Assembly: GCA_963800705.1 (NCBI GenBank) | Contig: CAWDBV010000002.1 | Location: 310,001-374,000 of the forward strand | DNA: 64,000 bases | DNA from: CAWDBV01 sp963800705 | GTDB taxonomy: Bacteria; Actinomycetota; Thermoleophilia; Solirubrobacterales; 70-9 | Direction of reading: 5' to 3' | In this document: in pieces, positions 33,978 through 42,500 of the stretch | Position numbering within the stretch: position 1 is the first letter of the stretch | How the letters are laid out: every line of letters begins with the position of its first letter | Position numbers and translations under genes: made by a program | Notes under the pieces: model-generated | Told to the model about the DNA's origin: nothing | Seen by the model: only the letters and a program-made list of their open reading frames with translations | Databases searched by the model: none

Positions 33978-34009
33978 CGGCGCGACCTGGATCCATAAGT
34001 AAGGGAACA

Positions 34010-34055
34010 ATCCCCCTGCCATGAGCGAGCAGTTCTGCGACGTGGGCAGGGGGAT
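34010..34055 (+). repeat. Inverted repeat spanning the start codon of the alpha/beta hydrolase
   Basis: ATCCCCCTGCC (34010-34020) ends directly before the ATG at 34021. Its exact reverse complement GGCAGGGGGAT lies at 34045-34055 inside the gene. An 11-bp GC-rich stem with a 24-base loop would hold the start codon; no Shine-Dalgarno is visible. Confidence 0.6.
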
Positions 34056-34917
34056 CACCCTTTGCTACGAGACCTTCGGCGACCCCGCCGACTCGCCCAT
34101 GCTCCTGATCATGGGGTTGGGGACGCAGATGGTCGGCTGGGACGAGGAGTTCTGCGAGCAGCTCGCCGAGCGCGGCTTCTACGTCGTCCGCTTCGACAAC
34201 CGCGACGTGGGCCATTCCACCCATCTCGATTTCCGCGCGCCGGGAATCCGGCAGCTCGCGACGCGGCGCTTCGACCCCGCGCAGTACGACCTCGGAGACA
34301 TGGCCGAGGACGCCCACGGCCTGCTGCGTGAGCTCGGGCTCTCGCCCGCGCACGTGGTCGGGATCTCGATGGGCGGGATGATCGCCCAGACCCTCGCGGC
34401 CCGCCATCCCGAGGACGTTCGCTCGCTGACCTCGATCCACTCGACCACTGGCAGCCGCCGCAAGGGCCGGCCGCACCCGCTCGTCTACCGGACATTCCTC
34501 GGCCCTCGGCCGCAGGACCCGGAGCAGATCGAGGAGTACATGCTGAAGCTGTTCAAGCTGATCGGCTCGCCGCCGCCGAACCGGGACCTCGACATGATCC
34601 GAAAGCGGGTCCGGTTGAGCCTCGAGCGCGACCGCGACCGATTCGGCAGCGGCCGCCAGCTCGGCGCGATCCTCAAGTCCGGCGACCGGACCAGGGAGCT
34701 GGGCCGGATCACCGCCCCGACGCTCGTCATCCACGGCGACAAGGACAGGCTCGTCAACACCTCGGGCGGGCGTGCGACCGCGAAGGCGATCCCGGGTTCG
34801 CGGCTGGTCATCAGCAAGGGGCAGGGCCACGATCTCGCCAGGCCGTTCTGGCCGCGGCTGCTCGACGAGATCAGCGCCCACGCTTGGTCGGATACGCTCG
34901 AGCCGTCCGCCGTCTAG
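34021..34917 (+). CDS. Alpha/beta hydrolase
   Basis: 298 residues, complete. Oxyanion region LLIMGLGTQMVGWDEEF, then DNRDVGHS. Nucleophile elbow GISMGGM (Ser near residue 117), catalytic Asp in HGDKDRLV and His in GQGHDL. Resembles esterase/haloperoxidase-type hydrolases; the substrate is unknown. No signal peptide. A perfect inverted repeat spans the start codon. Confidence 0.92.
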   Translation: MSEQFCDVGRGITLCYETFGDPADSPMLLIMGLGTQMVGWDEEFCEQLAERGFYVVRFDNRDVGHSTHLDFRAPGIRQLATRRFDPAQYDLGDMAEDAHGLLRELGLSPAHVVGISMGGMIAQTLAARHPEDVRSLTSIHSTTGSRRKGRPHPLVYRTFLGPRPQDPEQIEEYMLKLFKLIGSPPPNRDLDMIRKRVRLSLERDRDRFGSGRQLGAILKSGDRTRELGRITAPTLVIHGDKDRLVNTSGGRATAKAIPGSRLVISKGQGHDLARPFWPRLLDEISAHAWSDTLEPSAV

Positions 34918-35027
34918 GAAGCCATCTGGGCCGAAGGCGACGCCGAGGACTGCCCTTCGAGGCCCGGTGAGGACGGGCATTACTCTTGTCGGAGTACCCG
35001 TTCGTGAACACCGACAAAGGAGCTGCG

Positions 35028-35543
35028 ATGTCAGAGAGAAACGAGAGGGCGATCCTCGCCGGCGGCTGCTTCTGGGGAGCCCAGGAGCTGATTCGCGACA
35101 TGGACGGGGTGATCGGGACCCGGGTCGGCTACTCGGGCGGGGATGTTCCGAACGCGACCTATGGAAACCACGCCGGCCACGCCGAGGCGGTCGAGATCAT
35201 CTTCGACCCAGAGCGGCTCTCCTACCGCGACCTGCTCGAGTTCTTCTTCCAGATCCATGACCCGACGACGATGGACCGCCAGGGCAACGACGTCGGCGAC
35301 AGCTACCGCTCCGAGATCTTCTATACGAGCGACGAGCAGAAGCAGGTCGCCGAGCAGACGATCGCCGATGTCGACGCTTCGGGCGTCTGGCCCGGGAAGG
35401 TCGTCACCCGGCTCAGCGAGGCCGGCGACTTCTGGGAGGCCGAGCCCGAGCACCAGGACTACCTGCAGCGGAACCCGAACGGCTACACCTGCCACTACGT
35501 GCGGCCGGAGTGGACGCTGCCGCAGGTGGCCTCAGAGGCGTAG
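35028..35543 (+). CDS. msrA: Peptide methionine-S-sulfoxide reductase MsrA
   Basis: 171 residues from ATG 35028 (AAAGGAG site five bases upstream); an upstream in-frame start at 34986 is less likely. The catalytic motif GGCFWGAQE is at residues about 13-21, followed by GTRVGYSGGDVPNATYGNHAGHAEAVEI and HDPTTMDRQGNDVGDSYRS, all diagnostic of MsrA. Reduces methionine-S-sulfoxide in oxidised proteins. No MsrB is fused or adjacent. Complements the peroxiredoxin at 21275 as an oxidative-stress function. Confidence 0.96.
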   Translation: MSERNERAILAGGCFWGAQELIRDMDGVIGTRVGYSGGDVPNATYGNHAGHAEAVEIIFDPERLSYRDLLEFFFQIHDPTTMDRQGNDVGDSYRSEIFYTSDEQKQVAEQTIADVDASGVWPGKVVTRLSEAGDFWEAEPEHQDYLQRNPNGYTCHYVRPEWTLPQVASEA

Positions 35544-35627
35544 AAGCGGCCAGGTGCCATCCGCAGCGGCGCGATCTACCGATTTCTTGCACTTGCGATC
35601 TGCTGATTCGGTGATACGTTGCCCGCA

Positions 35628-35987
35628 ATGGCGAGGACGATCCACTTCTCGAACCGACGCTGGCTGGCAGCGGCGCTCGTTGCGGCAACAGCCGCGATCG
35701 CGCTGATCGCCGTCCGGGGCCCCGGAGACGCGGGCGCCCAGAGCACGACGAGCGTGAAGGCGGTCGACAACAAGTTCCAGCCTTCGCGGATCACGATCGA
35801 GACGGGCAACTCGGTGCGTTGGACGAATGCCGGCAAGGCAAACCACAACGTCAAGGGCACCGGGTTCGTTTCGAAGACGCTTTCCCCCGGCAAGACCTAC
35901 ACCAAGCGCTTCACCCGGGCCGGTTCGTTCCCCTACGTCTGCACGTTCCACGCGGGCATGAAGGGAACGGTAGCGGTCCGCAAGTAG
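35628..35987 (+). CDS. Secreted cupredoxin (plastocyanin/azurin-like)
   Basis: 119 residues. Signal or anchor segment at residues 10-36 (WLAAALVAATAAIALIAVRG). Cupredoxin fold with type 1 copper ligands: His in KANHNVKG, Cys in YVCTFHAGM, His and Met in the same C-terminal motif (C-x2-H-x2-M). Probably an exported electron carrier or copper-binding protein. The start ATG follows a GATACGTT element and lacks a Shine-Dalgarno. Confidence 0.9.
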   Translation: MARTIHFSNRRWLAAALVAATAAIALIAVRGPGDAGAQSTTSVKAVDNKFQPSRITIETGNSVRWTNAGKANHNVKGTGFVSKTLSPGKTYTKRFTRAGSFPYVCTFHAGMKGTVAVRK

Positions 35988-36126
35988 CGCTCTGACGCTC
36001 GCCTGAAGGCGCGCAGAGTGTGCAAGGTGTGGGCCAACCGGGTGCCGGTCCATACCGGTTTCCGCCTCGCTTCCTCCTCGATTGTTAGGTTGCCGGTTCG
36101 TCCACCAACTCTCTGGGAGGAGAGAC

Positions 36127-36927
36127 ATGAGACTCAGGCGTTACCTCGCGGTTCTCTGCGTGACCATCGGTGCCCTCGTCGTCGCGGCGCCGGCCTTCGC
36201 GGTCAAGTACGTATCGCTCGGCGATTCCTACTCGTCGGGCACCGGCACCCGCAACTACTACGACAGCGGCTGTCAGAAGTCGGTCACCTCGTACCCCTAC
36301 TTGCTGCACAACGCGCACCCGAGCTGGGCGTTCGTGCACGCGGCGTGTTCGGGCGCGAAGACCGACAACGTCCTCAACAGCCAGGTGAACAGCGTCACCT
36401 CTGACACCACCTGGGTCAGCTACACGATCGGCGGCAACGACGCCGGTTTCTCGAGTGTGATCACCGAATGCGCGAAGCCCGGATGGGCCTCGAACTGCAA
36501 CGGCAGGATCGATACCGCCCAGAGCTACATCAACAACACGTTGCCGGGCCGTCTCGATCTGGTCAACAACGCGATCAAATCGCGCGCACCAAGCGCGAAG
36601 ACGGTCGTGCTCGACTATCCGCGCCTCTTCAACGGCGAGGATTGCAATGCCGGCACTTGGTTCAGCCCCGCCGAGGAGACGCGCCTGAACCAGACCGCCG
36701 ACCTGCTGCGCACCAAGCTCAGCCAGGCGGCGTCGAGAGCGGGAGCGAATTTCATCTTCCGCGACGTGATCCCGCCGTTCATCGGGCACGCAGTGTGCGA
36801 TGGCGGTGGCGGCTCCTCCACCGAGTGGATCAACGGCCTTTCTAATCCGGTCGGTGAGAGCTACCACCCGAAGACGACCGGCCACGCGAACGGCTATTAC
36901 CCGGTGCTCCACGGAGTCACCGGCTGA
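36127..36927 (+). CDS. Secreted SGNH/GDSL esterase-lipase
   Basis: 266 residues from ATG 36127 with a GGAGGAGAG Shine-Dalgarno. Signal peptide (LAVLCVTIGALVVAAPAFA). Block I YVSLGDSYSSGTG carries the nucleophile Ser; block III is YTIGGNDAGF; block V SYHPKTTGHANGY carries the catalytic His. Six or more cysteines suggest disulfides as in Streptomyces SGNH esterases. Extracellular ester or lipid hydrolysis. A perfect terminator follows. Confidence 0.93.
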   Translation: MRLRRYLAVLCVTIGALVVAAPAFAVKYVSLGDSYSSGTGTRNYYDSGCQKSVTSYPYLLHNAHPSWAFVHAACSGAKTDNVLNSQVNSVTSDTTWVSYTIGGNDAGFSSVITECAKPGWASNCNGRIDTAQSYINNTLPGRLDLVNNAIKSRAPSAKTVVLDYPRLFNGEDCNAGTWFSPAEETRLNQTADLLRTKLSQAASRAGANFIFRDVIPPFIGHAVCDGGGGSSTEWINGLSNPVGESYHPKTTGHANGYYPVLHGVTG

Positions 36928-36960
36928 CAAGTCGCGGGTGGAAGCCCGCTCTGCTGCCTG

Positions 36961-36997
36961 GAGAAAGGCCCCTCGAATCGAGGGGCCTTTCTCGTTC
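36961..36997 (+). terminator. Rho-independent terminator after the SGNH gene
   Basis: A 15-bp perfect stem GAGAAAGGCCCCTCG (36961-36975) with CGAGGGGCCTTTCTC (36979-36993), three-base loop and GTTC tail. It also lies at the end of the convergent small secreted gene and may act both ways. Confidence 0.85.
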
Positions 36998-37017
36998 AGG
37001 GCGTCAGATACCGAAGG

Positions 37018-37392
37018 TCAGTGGCTGAGGCTGAACGTCTGTTGCGTCGAGTCGCAGCCGTTTGGCGCCACCGTTCCCGTCACCCGCTGCAGCTTCGGGT
37101 TGAAGGTGCCCGAGGCCGTGATCGAGTTCATGGTTGGGTCGATGTAGGCGACCGAGAACGAGTTTCCGGCGATCGTGAACGGAGCGATCATTCCGCAGTA
37201 GCTCATCGACCCGGACGCGCGGCCGGCATCGACGGTGACACTCATCTGAATCCCGTTCGAAGTCATGCCGTTGTAGGCGCCGAGCGCGATCTTCGGCTTC
37301 TTCTTCTTTTTCGCGACCGCGCTGGTGCCTCCACCTGCGAGCGCGCCGAGCGCGAGTACTGCGATCACTACGACAGCGATTCGACGGATCAT
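37018..37392 (-). CDS. Small secreted protein of unknown function
   Basis: 124 residues. Signal peptide (IAVVVIAVLALGALAGGGTSAVA), with the basic KKKKKPK immediately after the predicted cleavage site, then a beta-rich domain of about 90 residues with two cysteines (SYCGM; PNGCDS). The basic cluster is N-terminal here rather than C-terminal as in neighbouring secreted proteins. No family recognised. Confidence 0.75.
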   Translation of the reverse strand: MIRRIAVVVIAVLALGALAGGGTSAVAKKKKKPKIALGAYNGMTSNGIQMSVTVDAGRASGSMSYCGMIAPFTIAGNSFSVAYIDPTMNSITASGTFNPKLQRVTGTVAPNGCDSTQQTFSLSH

Positions 37393-37479
37393 CCACCTGC
37401 CCCTTTCCGAGAGTGGTCGCGCGGCACTCTACTCGAGTCGCGGCGGACGAAATCATCGAGGTTGCATAGAATCACGCCG

Positions 37480-38658
37480 ATGCGGGGCCGTTTCCATATC
37501 TGCGCGCTGCTCGTTCTCGTCTTCGGGCTCAACTCGATGCCTGCCGCGGCGGCCGAACCCCAGGAGCGCGATGCCGCTCTCGATGCAGCGCTCCAGCAGC
37601 TCGTGCAGATGCCCGGCGGCCCGCCGGGCGTCGCCGTCTCGGTGCAGCGCGGCGACGAGTACCGGCTCCACACCGCGGGAGTCGCCGATCTCGGAACGGG
37701 CGCTTTGATCCAGCCCCGCGACCACCTTCGGGTCGCGAGCGTTGCGAAGGCATTCAGCGGCTACGTCGCTCTGCGATTGGTTTCGAGGGGCGTGCTGAGG
37801 CTCGATCACACGGTCGGCGACTGGGTCTCGGACATGCCGCCCCACTGGCGGCAGATCACGCTTCGGCAGCTGCTCCAGCACACGAGCGGGATCGAGAGCT
37901 TCATCAAGGACCGGGGTCTCCAGGAGTACCTGGGTGCCCACCTGACCGACTACACCAGCCCGTTGTTCGCTATCTCTTTCGTCTTCGACGAGCCGCTGCT
38001 CTTCCCGCCCGGTAGCGCCTACGGGTACTCGAATACCGACAACATCCTGATCGGGCTGATGGTCGAGGCGGCGACCGGCCGCTCCTACGGCGATGCCCTC
38101 GCCGCCCAGGTTTCCCGGCCGCTCCGCCTCACCGAGACGAGCCTGCCGATCACCGAGCTGGGACTGCCGTCCCCGTTCGCGCGCGGCTACGGCGTCGAGC
38201 CCGGCGAGCCGCCCGAGGACTTCACCTCGATCATCAGCCAGTCGAGCGCCTGGGCATCGGGGGCGGTCGTTTCCTCGCCGCGCGACATGACCAGGTTCAT
38301 CCGCGGCTGGGCCTCGGGCGAGCTGCTTTCGAAGAAGGTGCGCCGGGCGAAGGCCACCGGCTTCATCCCGGGAAACGGCGAGCCGCCCGGCCCGGGCGTG
38401 AACGAGGTCGGGCTGGCGATCTTCCGCTACCAGACCCGTTGCGGGATCGTGTTCGGGCACTCGGGCAACACGCCCGGCTACACGAACTGGGTCGGCGCGA
38501 CCAAGAACGGCGACCGCGCGGTTGCGGTCACCGCGACGACCCAGCTCACCCCCGAAGTCGGGGCGCCGGGCGTCTTCAACGCTCTGCGCGCGGCCGAAGA
38601 GGACGCGGTCTGCGCGGCGCTGGCGAGGACACCGAAGCAGCCTAAGAAGCGCGGCTAG
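37480..38658 (+). CDS. Secreted serine hydrolase (class C beta-lactamase / DD-peptidase family)
   Basis: 392 residues from a leaderless ATG (TAGAAT seven bases upstream). Signal peptide (ICALLVLVFGLNSMPAAAA). Active-site motifs: SVAK (Ser at residue 87, SxxK), YSN (in YGYSNTDNI) and HSG (FGHSGNTPG, the KTG equivalent). Dimerised-family features LRQLLQHTSGIESF. Could be a D-Ala-D-Ala carboxypeptidase, an esterase or a beta-lactamase. The C-terminus ends in a short basic PKQPKKRG. Confidence 0.92.
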   Translation: MRGRFHICALLVLVFGLNSMPAAAAEPQERDAALDAALQQLVQMPGGPPGVAVSVQRGDEYRLHTAGVADLGTGALIQPRDHLRVASVAKAFSGYVALRLVSRGVLRLDHTVGDWVSDMPPHWRQITLRQLLQHTSGIESFIKDRGLQEYLGAHLTDYTSPLFAISFVFDEPLLFPPGSAYGYSNTDNILIGLMVEAATGRSYGDALAAQVSRPLRLTETSLPITELGLPSPFARGYGVEPGEPPEDFTSIISQSSAWASGAVVSSPRDMTRFIRGWASGELLSKKVRRAKATGFIPGNGEPPGPGVNEVGLAIFRYQTRCGIVFGHSGNTPGYTNWVGATKNGDRAVAVTATTQLTPEVGAPGVFNALRAAEEDAVCAALARTPKQPKKRG

Positions 38659-38670
38659 CCGGGCCCTTTT

Positions 38671-39276
38671 CTAGGGATCCGGTGTGATCAGCGCGACGGG
38701 GAGGCCGAGGCCGGCATCTTTGCGCACCGTGGCGATCCGGCGGCCCGGCTGAACCGCGTCGCGGATCGACCCGAGCCGCTCGCCGAGCCGCTCGGCGGCC
38801 GCGTCGAGGTCCTCGACCGTGAAGGTGATCCCCCAGAAGCGCACCGGGCCCCGCTCGACATTCGCGTGCTCGACGACCTCGAGGATCACCTCGCCGAGCC
38901 GGAAGAAACCCTGGCGCAGCGGCTGTCCCTCGATCTCGGCCTCACGGACGCGGCGGCGCTCGACGCCGGCGCCCTCGAATGCCGCTGTGGTGCGCTCGAG
39001 ATCGGGGGTGAACACGACCAGGTGGTCGATCCGGGTGGCGCCGACCGGGTGCTTCGGCGGTGAGGCCGGTGGGGGCGGGGGGTCGCCGGCTTCGATCTCG
39101 GTCGGCAGTCCGTCGAGCTCGGCCGAGCCGACGGCGCGCAGCGTCCAGCCCGTGATCCCCGAGCCGCCGCCGAATTCGAGCCGCACCATCCCGACGGCGC
39201 AGGCGCCGTCGTCGACTTCGAAGCCCGCGTCGGCCCACGCTTGCGGTGAAGCACCGATCCTGATCTCGCTGATCAT
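38671..39276 (-). CDS. VOC/glyoxalase-like protein
   Basis: 201 residues. The N-terminal 80 residues (RIGASPQAWADAGFEVDDG) form a degenerate first half; the second half is a clear VOC module (RIDHLVVFTPDLERTTAAFEGAG; FRLGEVILEVVEHANVERGP; FTVEDLDAAAERLGERLG). The metal residues His and Glu are partly kept. Substrate unknown. Divergent from the SDR at 39316 with a 39-bp gap. Confidence 0.85.
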   Translation of the reverse strand: MISEIRIGASPQAWADAGFEVDDGACAVGMVRLEFGGGSGITGWTLRAVGSAELDGLPTEIEAGDPPPPPASPPKHPVGATRIDHLVVFTPDLERTTAAFEGAGVERRRVREAEIEGQPLRQGFFRLGEVILEVVEHANVERGPVRFWGITFTVEDLDAAAERLGERLGSIRDAVQPGRRIATVRKDAGLGLPVALITPDP

Positions 39277-39303
39277 CGGCCGCTATTTTGGCGCGCCGAC
39301 GGC

Positions 39304-39309
39304 TAGGCT
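39304..39309 (+). promoter_or_regulatory. Leaderless -10 element of the SDR at 39316
   Basis: TAGGCT ends six bases before the GTG start, with no Shine-Dalgarno. The divergent VOC gene starts only 39 bp away. Confidence 0.5.
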
Positions 39310-39315
39310 CACACC

Positions 39316-40263
39316 GTGGGCTGGACCGCCGCAGACATCCCCGATCTGAGCGGCCGCACCGCAGTCGTCACCGGGGCCAACGGAGGGCTCGGGCTCGAAA
39401 CCGCACGCGGGCTCGCGGGAGCGGGCGCCGAGGTCGTGATGGCGGCGCGGAACCAGGAGAAGGCGCGGGAAGCGCTCGACGACATCAAGGCCGGTCTCCC
39501 CGACGCGAAGCTCGAGCTCGTCGAGCTCGACCTCGGTTCGCAGCAGTCGGTGCGCGAAGCCGCGCAGAAGATCCTCTCCGGGCACGACACGATCGACATC
39601 CTCGTCAACAACGCCGGGGTGATGGGGATCCCGGAGCGCACGACCGACGACGGGTACGAGATGCAGTTCGGGGTCAACCACCTCGGCCACTGGACGCTCA
39701 CCTCGCTGCTGATGCCTGCGCTTCTGCGCGCCGAGGCGGCGAGGATCGTGTCGATAACGAGCACCGCCCACCACATGGGGCGGAGCGTCAATCCCGACAA
39801 TCCGCACCTCGAGGGCAGCTACGGGCCCTGGAAGGCCTACGGCCAGTCGAAGCTCGCCAACTTCCACTTCGGCCTCGGGCTCCAGAAGCGGCTCGAGGAG
39901 GCGGGCGCCCCGGCGTCGAGCCTGATCGCCCACCCGGGGCTGTCGAACACCGACCTTCAGGCGGTCAGCGTGCAGGAGACCGACGGCGGCATGACCCAGA
40001 AGTTCTTCCACGGGCTCGCCGGCAGCACCGGGATGTCTCCCGAGCAGGGCGCGCGCCCGCAGCTGCGCGCCGCCACCGACCCGAAGGCGAAGGGCGGCGA
40101 GTTCTACGTGCCGCTGTTCGTCAACAACGGCTCACCGGTCCGCAAGCCGGTGCTGCGCCGGCTCGGAATGGGAAGGGCGATCGACCGGCTCTGGGACGTA
40201 TCCGAGCGCGAGACCGGCCTCGAGATCGACGTCGGCCGGGGTGCAACCGCAGCAGCTAGCTGA
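39316..40263 (+). CDS. Short-chain dehydrogenase, retinol-dehydrogenase/oxidoreductase type
   Basis: 315 residues. Cofactor motif TGANGGLGLETARGLAGAG, the NADP-preferring MAARNQEKA after strand 2, NNAGVMGIPE, the active-site Ser region SITSTAHHMG and the Tyr-Lys motif YGQSKLAN. Long-form SDR related to WW-domain oxidoreductase/retinol dehydrogenase homologues common in actinobacteria. Substrate unknown. The end overlaps the convergent YidB gene by eight bases. Confidence 0.92.
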   Translation: MGWTAADIPDLSGRTAVVTGANGGLGLETARGLAGAGAEVVMAARNQEKAREALDDIKAGLPDAKLELVELDLGSQQSVREAAQKILSGHDTIDILVNNAGVMGIPERTTDDGYEMQFGVNHLGHWTLTSLLMPALLRAEAARIVSITSTAHHMGRSVNPDNPHLEGSYGPWKAYGQSKLANFHFGLGLQKRLEEAGAPASSLIAHPGLSNTDLQAVSVQETDGGMTQKFFHGLAGSTGMSPEQGARPQLRAATDPKAKGGEFYVPLFVNNGSPVRKPVLRRLGMGRAIDRLWDVSERETGLEIDVGRGATAAAS

Positions 40264-40657
40264 GTGACTTGATCAGGTCGTCGACCTCGTCGGCACCCGG
40301 CTCCTTGCCGCCGGCCGACAGCTTGTCGACCGCCTCGGGGAGCGCCTCAGCGACGACGTCCGCCGCCTTGCCTTCGGGGAGGCCGGCCTTGTCGGCGATT
40401 TCCTTGACCGTGCCGGCGCCGACCAGCTCCTTGGCCTGGTCGCCGGTGATCGGCTTGTTCTCGCCGGTGCCGATCCAGGAGGAAGCCTCTTCGCCGAGGC
40501 CCATCTCCTTCATCTTCTCGAGGATGTCCTTGAGCTTGCCGCTCGAGAGCAGGCTGATCAGAATCGGGAGCACGACCGCGACGATCTTCGCCTTGTCCTC
40601 GTCGACGCCGAGCACCTTGCCGGCGGCCTTGGTCAAGATGTCCTCGAGAATCGACAT
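40256..40657 (-). CDS. YidB-family (DUF937-like) protein
   Basis: 133 residues, no signal peptide. Starts MSILEDILTKAAGKVLGVDE and contains VLPILISLLSSGKLKDILEKM, LGEEASSWIGTGENKPIT and the YidB repeat-like region VKEIADKAGLPEGKAADVVAEALPEAVDKL. YidB proteins are small, helical and of unknown function. Converges with the SDR. Confidence 0.82.
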   Translation of the reverse strand: MSILEDILTKAAGKVLGVDEDKAKIVAVVLPILISLLSSGKLKDILEKMKEMGLGEEASSWIGTGENKPITGDQAKELVGAGTVKEIADKAGLPEGKAADVVAEALPEAVDKLSAGGKEPGADEVDDLIKSLS

Positions 40658-40724
40658 TCGCAGCTCCCCTCGGTTGGCGTTCGCTGCTTTCTATCAGCCG
40701 TGATCGGCTAGGGTCAGACGCAGG

Positions 40725-40997
40725 ATGGGGTGCCTGGTCGCAATCCTCGCGCTGTTCTCGCCGCGCCTCGCGCTGATCGCGCTCTGGCTGTTCGGCGACC
40801 TGCTCAGCCGCGCCTTCGACAGCTGGTGGATCCCGCTGCTCGGCTTCTTCCTGCTTCCCTGGACGACGCTCGCCTATGCGGTGATGTGGACGCTGGGGCC
40901 CGGCGGCGAGGTGACCGGGATCGAATGGGCCTTCGTCGTGCTCGGCCTGGTCGTCGACCTCGGTTCGTACGGCCACGGCGCCCGTACCCGCGACTGA
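40725..40997 (+). CDS. Small membrane protein
   Basis: 90 residues with three hydrophobic helices (LVAILALFSPRLALIALWLF; WWIPLLGFFLLPWTTLAYAV; EWAFVVLGLVVDLGSYG). TAGGGT ten bases before the ATG. First gene of a plus-strand cluster reaching 42989. No named family, but this type is common in actinobacteria. Confidence 0.75.
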   Translation: MGCLVAILALFSPRLALIALWLFGDLLSRAFDSWWIPLLGFFLLPWTTLAYAVMWTLGPGGEVTGIEWAFVVLGLVVDLGSYGHGARTRD

Positions 40998-41013
40998 CGA
41001 TCGGGCGGCGGGC

Positions 41014-41643
41014 ATGAGCCTCCAGATACTGCCGCTCGCGGTCACGATGGTGATCGGCCCGGGGCTGCTGGCGGCGATCGTCCTCGTCACCAGCGAGAAG
41101 GCGATCCCGAATTCTTTCGCCTACGTGCTCGGTTTCGGCCTCATGACCGCGATCGGGGTGACGGTATTCCGCGGACTGATGTCGCTGCTCGGCGACAACA
41201 TCGACTTCGGCGACCCCTCCGACTCGGGTTCGACGGGGACGATCATCCAGCTGGCGCTGGTCGCCCTGCTGATCGCTGCATCGATCAAGGCCTATCTCGG
41301 CCGCGAGACCGCGGAGCCGCCGAAGTGGATGGGAACGCTGCAGACCGCGACTCCTGTCAAGGCGCTGAAGACGGGCCTGATGATCGTCGCGCTGATGCCC
41401 TCGGACCTGGCGATCATGCTCACCGTGGCGGCGAACCTCGAGCAGAACGCCAACTCGCTGCTCGACGCGGTTCCGTTCGTCCTCCTCACCACTTTGGTCG
41501 CGGGGCTTCCGCTCCTGATCTACCTCCTCTTCCATCGCCGCGCGGCGGAGGCGATGCCGAAGGTGCGCGACTGGATGAACACGAACAGCTGGCTGGTCAA
41601 CATCATCGTGTTCGCGCTCTTCATCGCCTTGATCCTCGCTTGA
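41014..41643 (+). CDS. GAP-family (Sap-like) integral membrane protein
   Basis: 209 residues with six predicted helices (LPLAVTMVIGPGLLAAIVLV; IIQLALVALLIAASIKAYLG; GLMIVALMPSDLAIMLTVAA; VLLTTLVAGLPLLIYLLF; LVNIIVFALFIALILA). The MPSDLAIMLT motif fits the GAP/Sap family, whose mycobacterial member takes part in export of cell-envelope glycolipids. Transport of a lipid here is only inferred. Tightly spaced with the hydrolase downstream. Confidence 0.82.
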   Translation: MSLQILPLAVTMVIGPGLLAAIVLVTSEKAIPNSFAYVLGFGLMTAIGVTVFRGLMSLLGDNIDFGDPSDSGSTGTIIQLALVALLIAASIKAYLGRETAEPPKWMGTLQTATPVKALKTGLMIVALMPSDLAIMLTVAANLEQNANSLLDAVPFVLLTTLVAGLPLLIYLLFHRRAAEAMPKVRDWMNTNSWLVNIIVFALFIALILA

Positions 41644-41647
41644 GTTC

Positions 41648-42457
41648 TTGAGGGACGAGCGCAGCCAGACCGAGGTCGGGGGCCGCCGGATCGGCTGGCG
41701 CTCGGTTGGAGAGGGCGATCCGCTGCTGCTCGTCAACGGCTACGCGGCGACCGCCGCCGACTGGGACCCGACCTTTCTCGCCGGGCTGGCCGCGAGCCAC
41801 CGGATCATCTGCCCCGACAACCGCGGAATGGGTGAGTCGGAGCTCGGTGGCCCGGGCGAGCTGACGGTCGAGGCGATGGCCGAAGACCTCGAGGCTGTGC
41901 TCGACGCGCTCGAGGTCGAGTCGGCGCCAGTCGTCGGCTGGTCGATGGGCGGCTATGCCGTTCAGGCGCTCGCCGCGCGGGCCTCGGAGCGGGTCAGCGC
42001 GATGGCCCTGCTCTCCACCGATCCCGGCGGCAGCGCCGCGGTGCGAGCCGATCCCGAGGTTTGGTCGCGGCTCACCGACCACTCCGGGACGCCGCGCGAG
42101 CAGGCCTCGCGGCTGATCGCGCTTCTCTTTCCGGCTGACGTCGCGGCCGAGATCGACCGCCAGTTCGGAGGCGTCGTTGCCGAGGCGCGGGCGGCGCTCG
42201 ACCCGGAAGCGCTCTCGGCGCAAGAGGCCGTTATGGACGCGTGGCACGCCGAAGATCAGCCGGAGCCCGGCGCCGACCTGTCCGCGGTCTTGATTGCCCA
42301 CGGCACCGAGGACGTCGTCATCCCGCCTGCGAACGCCGATGCGCTCGCCGCCCACTGGTGGGACAGCAACGCGGAGCGCTTCGAGGGCGGCGGCCACGGC
42401 TTCATGGCCCAGGAGCCCGAGCGGCTAGCGAACCTGATCGGCTCGTTCCTCGAGTAG
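41648..42457 (+). CDS. Alpha/beta hydrolase
   Basis: 269 residues from a TTG five bases after the previous stop, suggesting translational coupling. LLLVNGYAATAADWDPTFL (oxyanion), DNRGMGES, nucleophile GWSMGGY, Asp in HGTEDVVIPP and His in GGGHGFM. Typical of small-molecule esterases, lactonases or epoxide-type hydrolases. No signal peptide. Confidence 0.9.
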   Translation: MRDERSQTEVGGRRIGWRSVGEGDPLLLVNGYAATAADWDPTFLAGLAASHRIICPDNRGMGESELGGPGELTVEAMAEDLEAVLDALEVESAPVVGWSMGGYAVQALAARASERVSAMALLSTDPGGSAAVRADPEVWSRLTDHSGTPREQASRLIALLFPADVAAEIDRQFGGVVAEARAALDPEALSAQEAVMDAWHAEDQPEPGADLSAVLIAHGTEDVVIPPANADALAAHWWDSNAERFEGGGHGFMAQEPERLANLIGSFLE

Positions 42458-42500
42458 CGACCGCCCGATCGAAGACACAGCCCGCCTACTCTGCAGGCGA

